Shown in pieces: positions 1 through 10,987 of a stretch of DNA of 64,000 nucleotides (positions are counted from its first letter, which is position 1; every line of letters begins with the position of its first letter). The translations under genes and the position numbers were made by a program. The DNA is from Ephemerocybe angulata (taxonomy: Eukaryota; Basidiomycota; Agaricomycetes; Agaricales; Psathyrellaceae): NCBI GenBank assembly GCA_013368325.1, contig JAACJK010000061.1, forward strand, positions 310,001 through 374,000, in the 5' to 3' direction. Below the pieces are notes generated by a model that worked only from the letters and a program-made list of their open reading frames with translations, searched no databases and was not told the DNA's origin.

Positions 1-623
1 GTATCGCTCTCTTCTCCTCCTCCGTCCAGGGCAGGATACACATACGGTGGCTCCTCGGGCGGTAGTTGGGCTTCCATGAAGGGCGGGGAGCGGTATGTGC
101 GCTCTAGGTCGGGGTTGTAGGCTTCGTCTTCTTCTTCCTCCTCGTCTTCTTCTACTCGTTCCTCTACCCGTTCCTCTAACCGTTCTTCGTAGCGTCCACG
201 GTCACGGTCGTCTTCGACAGAGGCGCCTCGCTGTACGGGGTAGCCGTCGTTCGCGAAAGAGGTATACCCGTCCTCGTCGTGGTTCGAGAACGCGCTATAC
301 TCGGCCTGGTACTCGTCCCCAAAGTCGATGAGGTGCGGGATCAACCCTCCTCTTTCATCGTCATCCTCCCTCTCCTCCCTCTCCCCCCTCCACTCCTCAA
401 ACGCATGGGAAGAATGCTGCTCCGCGAGCGCAAGAGGGGCCTCCGGTAAAGGCGACGCCCCTTCTAATGGCGTCGGGACCTGAGAATGGGCGTTGCTCGA
501 GGGAGGCTGGGCTGACGACGACCCCGAACCTGACCCGGAGGAGGAGGGCGTGGAGAGCCCGGGAGGCATGGCTTTGGCGCTCGGGGATGGTTTCTTGCGG
601 CCATTGCGTGCGCGGGTGGGCAT
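1..623 (-). CDS. N-terminal part of an acidic, disordered protein (runs off the left edge)
   Basis: An open frame starts at the ATG at 623-621 and stays open for about 207 codons to the window edge, so only the N-terminus is present. It begins MPTRARNGRKKPSPS, a basic stretch, followed by a Ser/Gly/Pro-rich segment (residues ~20-60). Then comes a strongly acidic part with Glu/Arg runs (EEWRGEREEREDDDERGG and repeated EERVEE units, residues ~75-160). The basic start and disordered acidic body suggest a nuclear or cytoskeletal regulatory protein, but I recognise no domain. The frame shows the G/C third-position bias of coding DNA, while the opposite strand is only a shadow. The 5' flank (624-1000) is rich in CA/CT on the coding strand. 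Function unknown; I am fairly sure it is a real gene. Confidence 0.6.
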   Translation of the reverse strand, partial: MPTRARNGRKKPSPSAKAMPPGLSTPSSSGSGSGSSSAQPPSSNAHSQVPTPLEGASPLPEAPLALAEQHSSHAFEEWRGEREEREDDDERGGLIPHLIDFGDEYQAEYSAFSNHDEDGYTSFANDGYPVQRGASVEDDRDRGRYEERLEERVEERVEEDEEEEEDEAYNPDLERTYRSPPFMEAQLPPEEPPYVYPALDGGGEESD

Positions 624-2584
624 GGGGTGGGGGCTCTAGGGTCGAAGGGCTCGGCTCTCGGGGTAGTGCGCCTTCGGTGTTCTGTGCTTCGCGCTGGGTG
701 TGTTGCGTGGTGAAGCTGGTGTGTTGTGGTGGTGTGGTGTGTTCGTGGGTTCGTGGAAGGTGTTGTGAAAGAGGTGGTATGTGAAAGAGGTGGTGTGGTA
801 TGAAGGGTATGAGGTGACGCGGGAGGTACAAGGGGGGCGGGTAATAAACGGTGGCAGGCGAAAGTGAAAGGATTCGTTGAATGTATAAAGAGATCAAGGT
901 CGTTGGTTGTATCGTAGTATAAACTGCATATGAGTCATCAGCAACCATGCCACCATCCTTCCAGAACCAGAACATAAACGCACCTTATCAAGTCGAGTCG
1001 AGTCAGTCAAACCGTCACTCGTGGTTCCCTGTCAGTCGAAGCAACTCAATGCCAGACGGACAATGCTATATGGTGTATGGTGTATGGTGTATGGTGTATG
1101 GATATGTAAGGTATAGATAGATATTATGCAGTTGAGAAGAGGGAGAGAGAGTCCAGGAACTTATGGGCGGGTGGGCTGCAGAGGCAAAGGCGAGCAGCAA
1201 GCGGAGAACAGTCAGACAGACAGGGGTTGGAGCGACTTCTACCTTATCGGCCCCATGCGGTAATCAACGTCACGTCTTGCCCTTGTCGCGTGGGCCCCGG
1301 ATCCGCCCGGAGGCGTGGGCGTGCGAATACCTGGGTTTGATGGGCAGATTTATTTTTCGCGCTCGTTCTTCTTCTCTTGTGCTCATCGTCGTCGTCGGAG
1401 GAGGAGGAGGAGGGGGTGTAGGGGATGGATCGATATGGTGAGCACGACTTTTTCTTTGGCTGTGAGACGGCTTGGGCAGAGATTATGAAATCAGAATCGC
1501 TCCGCAGACGGCTCGTCCGTCGCTGGGGAAATCATACTACAACGGTATATGAGCCCTCGCCGTCTCCCTCCATCCCCTTTCCCTCCTGAGATCTCTTTAT
1601 TCTAACCACCCTTGCCCCTCTTTAGGTTCTTCCGTTCGTAGACTAGGCTGTAGATTGAGTAGAAGGAGGCCCTGAACAATCGAACTTTTTTCATCGATGA
1701 TACGGTACGCCGTCCGTATACCACACCACCACCGCCGCGTCGTATACGGCCTCCCTCCCTGGCCAACGGTTCTCTATCGACTGCACACCGACCTTCCACC
1801 GAATCAGGACGCGGACGACTTTTGCGAGCACGTGCGTTCCTGCGAGCCCCCGCTGAACCGTTCACGATCTTCCCCTTCCGTGTCCCATATACCACCCCCG
1901 GCCTCCCTGCTTTCTCGATCAGTGAGCCTGGAGTCTTGAATGTCCGTCGAATCGAGTCGGACGCCCCGGACCCGGCCGGCGTCTTTTGGTTCACCGACAT
2001 CGACATCGTCGTGCGCACACATGTACACCTCGGTGCGCGATATGTCATAACTTACTTCGAAGGATGTCATAACTTACTTCGAAGGTTATGTTGTTAGTAA
2101 GTAAGTAAGTAAGTATCCGTCGACGACAACCACAACCTTGTATGTGTTTCTTGGATATGGACGGACCCACATACATACTCATCATCCTTTTCGGATGCAA
2201 GAGATAACTTGTACTAGGTCGTGGCAGGAGCTGCTGGTTTGACCCTTGGCGGAGTATGCGTATGCTTGCTCTGCTTCCCTGTGGGTGCGGCTTCTTAGGT
2301 CGAGCTTGAACGAACGTGGCGAGGAGCTAGCTGGTTTAGCAGGGTTTAGCCCTCTTCGGACTTCTTTTCGTCCCCGCGGGGGGCGGCTTTCTTCTTCTTC
2401 GACGTCCCTGGACCTCGTTTTCTTTTTCGTCCCCGGTGGGTTTCGGGAGCCTTGGGGTGTGCCCGCCCATTGACGCGGACGTGTAGCGCGGGCATATGTG
2501 CGTATGTACGGCGATGTGATGCAACAGTGGTGGTAAGTAAGTAAGTATTATATGTATGGATTGGATTGGATTTTGGAAATGATG
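624..2584. other. Intergenic stretch with a dispersed repeat and microsatellites, no supported gene
   Basis: No frame here has splice sites or a recognisable domain. It holds a 7-base tandem repeat (TATGGTG units, about 1069-1105), a dispersed repeat (1376-1770, entered separately) and a GTAA microsatellite (2095-2115). Confidence 0.6.
1376..1770. repeat. Dispersed repeat A, copy 1 (direct repeat of 13858-14245)
   Basis: About 390 bases match 13858-14245 in the same orientation. Both share the GATCGATATGGTGAGCACGA segment, the TCCGCAGACGGCTCGT segment and the block before TCATCGATGATACGGT. Divergence is perhaps 10 percent with small indels, and similarity stops at different points on each side. 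It may be a solo LTR or part of a non-autonomous element; no coding capacity is visible inside it. Confidence 0.7.
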
Positions 2585-3789
2585 CCCAGTGAGAATCGGA
2601 ATCTCCTGGGAGCACCCCAGAGTATCTCATTTCACAAATTTCGAGTGCCACTACTCCCTCAGTATCCTGGAAGCGCCTTTTAGACAAGTTGGTAGATCTT
2701 CTCCGCTAAATATATACAACTCGCTCAACTTAATAATGCATTCTTGCCTACAGTTGGGCAGAAAACAGCTTGTAGATTGTACGCAACCCCCTCTGTTCTG
2801 TGAATTTACTTGACTTGTTGCCTGCGTTCTTTCTGTTTGTGTTCGATGTCCGAAGTCCGGTAAACACACGAGTGGCGCGGACGCGTCAATTTCCCCAGGA
2901 CTTCCTTCTCCTCACCACCACCACCTCCGCCATCGAGGCTCGAATCCGGGCCTCCTACACGGCCTCGCTGAACTGTCGCAGCCCTGTGACTTGCCTGTGG
3001 CAGGTTGGATTTGAAGTCGAGTGACGATGGTGTGTATGAGGTTGCTTGGCTCTCATCTGATGTCTTTCAACCCCGTCTTTAGTGCCTCCCCGCCCATGCG
3101 AACCCATTGCAGGAGTCTGATGGTTCACGAGCCCCTTCTCTCTGTTCCAGCTCCCCCTGACTGCTGTTGGGCGGGGCGAGCGATGCAACGGTGCGTAACT
3201 GACTTGACCCCGAAGATGGTGACTGATTGGCCCGTCTGGATCCCCAACGGTCCACGCTCAGCCTTAGGAATTCAGCTTCATCCGCCAGCATCCCAAGCGT
3301 CTCGCCATGCACCTTATCCACGGAATCTCGCCCAGCCCTTCGCGGGCGGCGCTCTCGCTCAGTCATTTTACCCTCGGCTGTGACCTGTCTTTGGCTTTCC
3401 GGTAAGTGTTTGCGCTCGACTCTGTCGCTCGCACTTGCTCACTTTCATTAGGGAGCTCTGACATGAAGCTCAAGACACGATGGCATCAGGCTTTTATTGT
3501 GTTTATTGCGGGGTATCTTAGGTTTTGGAAGGGGCATAGGAGGGGCATGGAAATGCAAGGGTCGGTGAGCTTGTTCGATTTTACTGGGTCGATGGATGTC
3601 GGACGTCGATGACCTGTGTATAGTATATACTACATGATACTAAATAAATATGGATTTATTACTACATTTGCTGTTCTGTGTTGCTGGATACTCAGAGAGA
3701 GCCAGAGAGGCAAAAAAGTGCCACATTTGCCTCCCGGAGTATTGAGAGATACTCTGGGATACTCCCAGGAGACTCCATTTCTGACTGGG
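2585..3789. mobile_element. Putative non-autonomous DNA transposon with imperfect terminal inverted repeats
   Basis: The left end begins CCCAGTGAGAATCGGA and continues TCTCCTGGGAG, CCCCAGAGTATCTC. The right end, read on the other strand, begins CCCAGTCAGAAATGGAG and continues TCTCCTGGGAG, CCCAGAGTATCTC. Similarity extends about 65-70 bases inward with a few indels. No target-site duplication longer than 3-4 bases is clear. The 1.2 kb body has no transposase-like frame, so if it is an element it is non-autonomous. Confidence 0.5.
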
Positions 3790-4125
3790 GGTGATCGGCG
3801 ATGTGTAACATTTGTGTGCGTGTACAGTATGTGTGCATGTCGGTGTGTGTGTAGAAGTGTTCCAACGTCAAGTATGGTCGCTGGCGCTAAGGCGCGTGAC
3901 GATCCGACTACGACGGAAATTGGACGGAAACTCACAGTTTTGCACAGATATTGAAGTTTTGAACGATGCAATGTGGTCTCTTAAGTTGTGCTTGGGTTTC
4001 CCGGCCGCCTGCCATATGCGCCTCTCTCGCTGTTTCCACACTTTGCTCCCATGGAATGTATCCAACAAACTCATTTTCAAATTCCGAGGGTGAGGTACGA
4101 AATGTAGAGAAGATGTATAACAGAA
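3790..4125. other. Intergenic, nothing recognised
   Basis: The 3' flank of the kinase pseudogene. A GT/TG-rich tract lies near 3810-3860; I see no gene or structured repeat. Confidence 0.5.
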
Positions 4126-5444
4126 TCAGTCGCGATAGCAGCAGGAACATTTCGATCCTTCCCCCACCCATTCATCGTGAACTTCCAAGTCCACCGCAGA
4201 GGTTCTACCAGCCGGGTCAATTACAAGGCATTTTCGAAGAAACGCCGAAGCCACCGAAGCCTCATCCTCGCTAAGAACTTCTCTCAGCCTCTGTTCCAAA
4301 GATTGAGTCGAGGTGCTTGCATCCGGAAGGCCTTGGACATGTCCATCACCTAGCCAGGCTTCAGGGATGCTAGCTTTCAAAACATCTCGAATTTCTCCAA
4401 GTCGCTCAGCGCCAGTACCCGTCGCGGTGAAGAGCTGCTGTCCCGTCAGGAGCTGGAAGACCTGGCGGGAAATATGATTTGGTTTAGCTAGACAGTCGCA
4501 CTAATATGACCAGCCTATTACTCACCAAGCACCCGAGCATCCATACGTCGGTTGCGAGTTCGCAGGCGGGATTCTCCAGGAGGGTCTCCGGAGCGGAACT
4601 ATAGTTGAGTTCCCTCTCGGGCGCGTATGGTGGGACTTGAACTGGGCAGCGCTGGTCAGCGTATGAATAAAAGGCAGACGTGGATATGAACCATGTCCAA
4701 AGCCTGCAAGCAGAAGCGACCAGTCGCAAACTTTACTCATAGGCTCGTCCCACTCAGCCTTGTCGATCGCGAGGGGCTGAGACTGCGCGGCAGGTAAACC
4801 ATCAATAATCTGGGTCGTTGCTGGAGGGGTGCTAGCGATGTGTTCTAGCAGCTCGTCCTCATCTGTTAACGGTTCAAACATAATGTTCTCCAGCTTGACG
4901 CCTACGGTACAATATCAGCTGGAGACAGAATGTTTGATGCTGATAGACCTGCCTGCATGCATAACCTTCTTCTTGTGACTTTTCCCGAGCGCCTCTAGGA
5001 TAACAGAGGTAGTATACTGAACAACGTGAACCGGGAGGCCAGCACGTCCACTGTTGGCAGCAGCTTGAACCACGCAGGAGAAAGGCAAGCCGTGGGGGTT
5101 CATAACAAAACACAGGTGCTCTCCATGAATGCTCTTCTCCCAGAAGCTATCGTAGCAGTTGGGGAAGTCGAGCTCTTCACTGGGCCAGAGAGCTCGTTTT
5201 GGACGATGGGAAGCAGCCTTGACTCCACCTCTTTGGACTTGGCAACAGTGAAGGCCTGGACCGCCACATACGTACTGTCCTCGCCTTTGACCTGCACAAG
5301 CCAGGTGGAGGACCTAGGTCCCCACCCAAGTTTTCGGACGATGGCGAACTCTCCTCCATTAAGTGTTTGGTTGATATCTGCCGCCAAGTATCCGAACCCA
5401 TCTGCCGCAGAGAGGTTGAGTGGCTCCTCGGGGAACGAAACCAT
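4126..5444 (-). pseudogene. SRPK-like serine kinase, decayed pseudokinase with one frameshift
   Basis: Four exons fit: 5444-4953, 4901-4737, 4641-4526 and 4461-4126. Their sum is one base short of a whole number of codons (370 codons if restored), which matches a single-base deletion near 5180-5190. Kinase landmarks in order: a Gly loop LGWGPRSSTW, VAVQ where an active kinase has VA[VL]K, the SRPK-type stretch HLCFVMNPHG, HAGVKLENIM where active members have HTDxKxxN, SAPE, and ATDVWMLGC (the DxW of subdomain IX). The ATP-anchoring Lys and the catalytic Asp are therefore both replaced and no clear DFG is seen. The first intron appears to use a GC donor, since only that keeps the VMHAGVKLEN frame. 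SRPK-type kinases phosphorylate SR-type proteins in other fungi; this copy should be inactive even if expressed. Confidence 0.7.
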
Positions 5445-5869
5445 GCCACTGAGCTGATATACAAAGAGCTGAGATGAAAGACGAGAGGGTCGAATTGAGA
5501 GGGTTAGGCTGGGAGGTTTGAAGGTTAGACTGATGGGAGAGGATTCGTTATAGCTGTGATTGGGAAGTGGGAGTTTGGATGCGAGCTATCTGACCTATCT
5601 GCCGCACAGACCGGATGCTAGGCTGATCAACCACCACACACACACAAATACTTGGATATACACACAATGAGTCGTTCTTTGCCTAATAGGGAGGGCGCTT
5701 GGGGCCGTAGCAAAGTTTGCCGTCAGTCTCGAGCGTTCACTGCATATGACTCATCAGCACCCATGCCACCCACTATCCTTCCACATAAAACGCACCTTGG
5801 CCCATTCGGCAGTTATGGGATGATTCTGGGATTGCGCCTGTGGCTCAGTATTAGCACTGCATCTGAGAT
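5445..5869. other. 5' flank of the kinase pseudogene, nothing else recognised
   Basis: Contains a short CACA run at about 5634-5648. No gene seen. Confidence 0.5.
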
Positions 5870-6190
5870 TTGATCATCCTTCGCACTGTGTGGTATTTGG
5901 CTAGTGCTTAGATGTGAGTATGTAGTAGTAGACAGATAAAGAGAAGATGACAGCCGGGTTGTGTTCAGAAAGCCGGTGCACTTATGTGAATCACATAAGT
6001 ATCTACATTCAACTTGATCCAAGCCTAAAGTAACGAGCATATAGTATCCCTTGGCTCGGGCGCTTAATGGCACTACACGATACCATTTGGAATTGGCATG
6101 ATGAAATGCGTTTTCAGCCACGCACTCTGCGCTGGGGCATGAGCGCATGAGCAGTAACTGGGAAGCTCAAGTATATAGACCTCAGACTAA
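5870..6190. repeat. Dispersed repeat C, copy 1 (direct repeat of about 20120-20510)
   Basis: Blocks such as TTCGCACTGTGTG, GACAGCCGGGTTG, CTAAAGTAACGAGCAT and GGCGCTTAATGGCACTACAC occur in the same order and orientation at 20131-20510. The partner copy lies upstream of a tandem WAAG-family gene, so this is probably a copied promoter-side segment without its gene. Confidence 0.7.
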
Positions 6191-6347
6191 ATGGTAGAGA
6201 GGTATTACTATGGTTTACTTTCGAGGGGCTGCAGACAGAATTATTGTCGGCTGCCTTAACTAGCGATAGCTGTGGTAACAGGGCCATAAGGGACCTGCGG
6301 GATATGTCTGGGCTAAGACTCAGAAATCAGAGCTCGGGTCTGGGGCT

Positions 6348-6860
6348 TTAGCCCACGAATGGGGCTGTTATATCGTGTCCTCCAGCAGTGTGTTTCTCGC
6401 AAGAGCCACCTTGCTGTAGATATGAAATAGTGCAGTCAGAACAGGACTGAAAACACTTAGTTCTAAACAGGGGAGGGACACGTACTTTGGCTCTCGCCTT
6501 ACCGCAGTGGGTGCACTTGCCGTATCTGGTGCGCCTTTCGAGGCGGTCAGAGAGCTCTTCGATGAGATCACGCGTGGAGAGCTCGGAGAGTAATTCGCGT
6601 GTGACCAACTCGTCGATATATTCACGGGCGTCGACGGACTGTAAATCAAAGCCAGCCAGAGATAAGGCAACAGGAGGCAGAGACTATAGGTCATAACGTA
6701 CAGATGCAACATCCTTGGCGACCGTAATGGACGCAATGGAGAGCGCGAGAGGCACCAAGGCAAAGATGGAAGATACACGCACTTTTGACTTGGGTGACTA
6801 GTGCGTCCGTGAGATTGAGCAATTTGGAGGGTAGAGTGAGGAGAAGGAGAGTAGTGAGGC
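6348..6860 (-). CDS. Small multi-exon protein with a C-terminal Cys-pair motif (unrecognised)
   Basis: The best-supported exons are 6638-6486 and 6446-6348, preceded by one ending at 6702. The coding part reads ...VDAREYIDELVTRELL, a helical charged segment (LLSELSTRDLIEELSDRLERR), then CTHCGKARAK at the exon end. The last exon supplies SCSDCTISY and CEKH. The two CxxC pairs plus Cys/His suggest a zinc ribbon, but the first intron would be only 39 bases, which is short. The 5' end is unclear: a TATAAAAGG lies at 6892-6884 and a Leu-rich hydrophobic stretch follows near 6860, but no in-frame ATG joins it cleanly. I do not recognise the family. It could be a decaying gene. Confidence 0.4.
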
Positions 6861-7243
6861 ATTGGAATGCAGATGATCCTGTACCTTTTATACCTGGCCA
6901 TCCTCGCAGCTCGCTGTTTTTTAGGTTAAAGTGTGCACTATCCTGACCAGTTAGGTAGATCTGAGATGGGGCTAAGAGTCAACAGGGGAATATATATAAC
7001 TTGAAACAGTAAAGAACTGTAGCTCCCGGAAGCAAGGATGTAGCCTTGTTGTCACCATGGTTGTGAAAACTTGACCTTCTCGCACTGTGGCACAACGGCA
7101 TTTGCTGTTTGATTGATGTCCGAATCCCCCAATAGCCCAGCTAAACATTAGCAGTCGGGTGTCACGGTTCTACGTAACATGTATGTATGCAGGCTCCTAT
7201 AAACAGCCGGGCTATCGTGAATCTCGCAATCCTATGGTCGCGC
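6861..7243. other. Intergenic, nothing recognised
   Basis: Apart from the TATAAAAGG upstream of the small Cys protein, I see no gene or repeat. Confidence 0.5.
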
Positions 7244-7253
7244 AGGCTCCAAA

Positions 7254-7383
7254 CCAGCCTCTCTTCGCGAGGGATCTTAAATCCAATGGTACGATGGGGA
7301 GATACCAAATAAATGACAAATATGATTAGAACAATGATGGAACAAATAAACCTAACTCAAATCCCTCGCGATAGAGAGGCTGG
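7254..7383 (+). mobile_element. 130-base MITE, copy 1
   Basis: The left end is CCAGCCTCTCTTCGCGAGGG; the right end, reverse complemented, is CCAGCCTCTCTATCGCGAGG. These form roughly 23-base terminal inverted repeats around an AT-rich core with no coding capacity. No clear target-site duplication is seen beside this copy. Confidence 0.7.
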
Positions 7384-7867
7384 CAAAACTTGTCTTCGGG
7401 AATTTCGGTGATCTCGGATGGAGCTCCCTTGTCACTGTCTCCTGGAACCTCCTACCTTCAATGCACCGTCCATTGAACCTCCTGCGCACGGGAAAATGGT
7501 CAAAGAGTGATGTAGTGTGTGCATATGAAGTATTACGAGCAAACACAGAGCAAAGACAATATTTTGAGACGCATAGCTACGCAGATACTCCGGATAGGGG
7601 GTGAATATATGGTAAATACAAGATTGCTGAAGTCAAGAGGAGAAGGTGCCCCGGCAGAGCCAAGAAAAGGGTACCAGCCGACATCAACACCATTTAAACT
7701 CAATAGCTTTCACCAAATGAAGACTTTTGGGACCAGTAGAGCATATCTAGGTTAGAAATACAAGGGGACAGGGCGGGCGAAGTGCCTCGGCATTGGCCGA
7801 GATGGGTGGTTCAGCAAGCTGTCGAAGGTTTGTCAGAGATCACCGAAATCCCCGAAGACAAGTTTTG

Positions 7868-7997
7868 CCAGCCTCTCTATCGCGAGGGATTTGAGTTAGG
7901 TTTATTTGTTCCATCATTGTTCTAATCATATTTGTCATTTATTTGGTATCTCCCCATCGTACCATTGGATTTAAGATCCCTCGCGAAGAGAGGCTGG
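7868..7997 (-). mobile_element. 130-base MITE, copy 2, inverted
   Basis: Same length and nearly identical to 7254-7383 in opposite orientation. It also shares the outer flanks with copy 1, so it moved as part of a small inverted duplication rather than by a separate insertion. Confidence 0.7.
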
Positions 7998-8394
7998 TTT
8001 GGAGCCTGATGGTCGCGCAGGACAGGAACGAACAAAACTAAGTAACGGGCTCGAAGGTGATCTCGGTCGGCCAATTTTGCAGCCGGTCTAGCGTGTTTCG
8101 AGCGCACGCTCCGGGGCCTCTAGCTACGCTCCCAAGGTGATTCGAGCCACCAACGCCCCAAGGGCCGAAGACGTTAAAGAGAATATAAATTGGAGAAAGT
8201 TCCTTCGATATGGATTGTGCTATTACATGGGCTAGGTGGCTCAGGCATTTGCTTTCTTCTCAGCACGAAGTGTCAGTCACCGCCCTCTGGGTGTACCTCT
8301 GGGCGAGGTAGTCCACTGTCCTGGTATGCGCGTTCAGTTTATATATCGAGGTACATTGGGTGACTGCAAAGACTACCTCGAAGAACGTTACAGT

Positions 8395-9204
8395 CAGTCT
8401 CCTTGAAGCTGTCCCTCCCCGAAACATCCACATAGTACTGCCTCAGCCTCGACGCATACTTAGGATCACTCTGAAGCGTCTGCGGCCATAGAGCTTCTTC
8501 CCCAATCCCACAGCGTACGCCCCTGCATCGTTCTTCAACGAGACGAGCGCACGCGCAATGAACGGCGTCACAGCGGCGCCCGCGATAGACCAGTCACTCG
8601 CCCACAGCGACGGTACCCCTCGGCAGGGAGGAGACTCTGATGGACTTCAAGGGGATCCCAGTAGGAATTTTCGTCCCCGTGGTTCTGGATCCCGTACCAC
8701 ACACCCTACTTTGAGATGACGCTCTCGACGAAGAAACGCGCCTTGGCTCGGAGGGCAGCAGCGGCTTTGTGGAGGCGGAAAGGTCCGCGATCAACTCGGG
8801 GAGGACGTATGACTCTGCGAGTTTGATTCTGCGGGGTCGACATCGGGGCCGCCGTACGCTAATGTCGGGAGCTTGGCGTGGAGTTAGTGGTGGTTGATTG
8901 AAGGGCAGGATGATGCGTACCTTGCTTGCTGGGTTGACCTTGGGAGTGTACCATTTGGGCTTGTTGGTGAGCTCGATCTCGTAGGGCTTGGCGGCCTTAT
9001 AGGGCAAACCTGACTCTTTCAAGGCAAGCTCGGTCTGGAGGGGATATCGATGTTAGGTTACAGTTTGGGGCTGTAGTCCGAAAAGCTTACGCGATGAGCC
9101 CATGGGCAAAGCTACCATGCTCGTTAGCTACGTGAATATGGACATGATGCCCGCGTTATAGACGCATATACCTTCGCGGAGTATAGTGTAACCTGTTCAA
9201 CCAT
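8395..9204 (-). pseudogene. Omega-like glutathione S-transferase, frame-broken
   Basis: Exons 9204-9172, 9111-9091 and 9034-8921 splice cleanly and give an N-terminal thioredoxin fold beginning MVEQVTLYSAK, with CPWAHR at residues 13-18. This is the Cys active-site signature of omega-like GSTs, which use GSH for thiol-transfer or reductase reactions. It continues KESGLPYKA and VNPASK to the exon end. From the fourth exon (8871 down) the family pattern is still readable but in changing frames: LAYGGPDVDP, then KLAESYVLPELIADL, then ARFFVESVISK followed by a stop, and later SIAGAAVTPFIAR. At least three frame changes are needed, so this is a pseudogene rather than a badly read intron. The C-terminal end near 8395 is approximate. 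Confidence 0.75.
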
Positions 9205-10987
9205 TTTGGTTTGTGACTCAAAGAAATTCGTCCTGTGGGGAGCAAACATTGTCCTCAGGTCGCCTTTATACGTTTGTCATATCCTCAAAGGAAGACTCGG
9301 AAAGAAGTAGTGAGGCCTCAGGTCTAATGCTGACTGAGGATGTTGCCATTTTATGCCATTTGGTATACGCAATTGGGTTCGGCACGCCATCCAGATCACC
9401 ATGCGAAGTGTCGCCTTCAAGCAAGAGCTATGTGCAAAGATACCGTTGCGCTATACTTAGGACTTGTGACTCGGGGGAGGACTACAGCTCATGCTTAACA
9501 GCAGGTGACATGGAGTGCTTCGTCTAAGCATCTATGTAAACATTCAACCTCGTCTCCGGTCTGGTTGAGATTGCCACAAATCAATGCACATTTCCCTTAG
9601 ATGAGAGTCTCCACCTCAGATGCGTGAAGGCTCTATTAGTTCAAAAATAGCCTCTCGACTGGCGGAGAGTCGATTCCAGCGTCTTTCCATGGTCTTAATA
9701 AGCGACATAGCCAGGGTTGATCATACTTATCATCTCTGAATGTGGAGAAGCGCTCCTCTCCGTCGGAAGATGCCTCTCAGAAAGGGAAAATCGTTATCAA
9801 GAGCCTTTGGCTGGCCGGGGCCACTCTGTTGATGGTTTTGAGTAGGGAAGCACTCTAGGGAACGTGATGATGATGGGCGCTTATTTGGATGCATCAAGTG
9901 CGTGGAAGGTTTCGAAAACCAACAATAGGTATGTGTATATGTGTGTCATGGAGTCACCGATGCGGTTACTGCGTTCGAGGTGCGAAAAGGCTGAGCATGA
10001 CCTGATTTTAACAGGTCATTTCAAGGAGCTGCTTACATGTCATCCTCTGTCCATGGCCATTCATCTATGTATTATCCAATCATATGCTTATTCACGAACG
10101 TACTCTGCGGGTATCTCGAAGGGGGAGCGCAGAATCCTTTACTCCAAAGTCAGGCAATTGGATTAAGCCTCATACATTAGTGATCTCAGAACCTCGATTA
10201 CCAGTCCCAAAGGGGTGTTGGAGTTAGATGGGACCGAACGCTGCGCATACTAACGGGATGCGGGGATCTGAACCGTCAATGTGGCGGGTTTGAGTTGCTT
10301 TTCGGGTCTTTGAAGGTACACACCCGAGGTCGTATGTGACTTGGGTAATGCGTTTTGGCCGAGTAGGCAGGGCGAAGCCGACGAGTTCGCGCGCTCCAGA
10401 TGGGTGTATCCGACGGGATGTGTCGATGCGTGCGACTCGCAAAATGCTTCGTGCGTGCGACACCGACTGGCAAAGCCATTCCGCATGCGCAAATATTCTG
10501 GCTCAAGAGTGTTCGTTCCCGTTTGCCATGGTGCGTAGCGCACGGACTTGGCACCCTCGTTGTGAATGAGCGAACGTCGCACGGCCGAGTAGCATGTGCA
10601 TGGCGACACACGGCTTTGCTCCAAGCGTGGAGGGATGAGTTGAAACTTGAGCTGTACGGACCAGAGTGTTGCGGCGTATGTGAGTAGTTTGACACATTCT
10701 CGCGCTGCACATATTATACATATGTACCACCATCTTCCTTTGACCCTCGAATCCCACATCATCGCGCATACGCCCTTTCACTCACTTTAGTTGATTTCAC
10801 TTCTTTCTTGCTGCTTAAATTTGTCTGTTTGCGATGTTGGGATGGCTACTGTGTAGGGACAATGCGCTGGAGGAGAACGTACCCCGACGAGCCCCTTTTG
10901 TTAATGCATAATATTCAAGTCCGTTTAGAGCAATGCACATGCTGTATCTTCGCGAGAATGAGATCAGCTCCGCCTACTATTAGAACC
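9205..10987. other. 1.8 kb without a supported gene
   Basis: Several 80-170 codon open frames overlap on both strands at 10220-10790, but none has splice sites, a recognised motif or codon bias favouring one frame. I read them as chance open frames. Confidence 0.5.

Larger units (their letters stand above)
7244..8008. repeat. Inverted repeat of about 170-base arms, each containing a MITE
   Basis: Bases 7244-7415 and 7836-8008 are near-perfect reverse complements separated by about 420 bases. Each arm contains one complete 130-base MITE plus the same flanking sequence, so the duplication copied more than the element. A transcript across it would fold into a long hairpin. Confidence 0.8.

Noticed and set aside
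10220..10790. Cluster of overlapping open frames on both strands
   Set aside because: No frame shows coding bias or a motif; probably chance in GC-balanced DNA.
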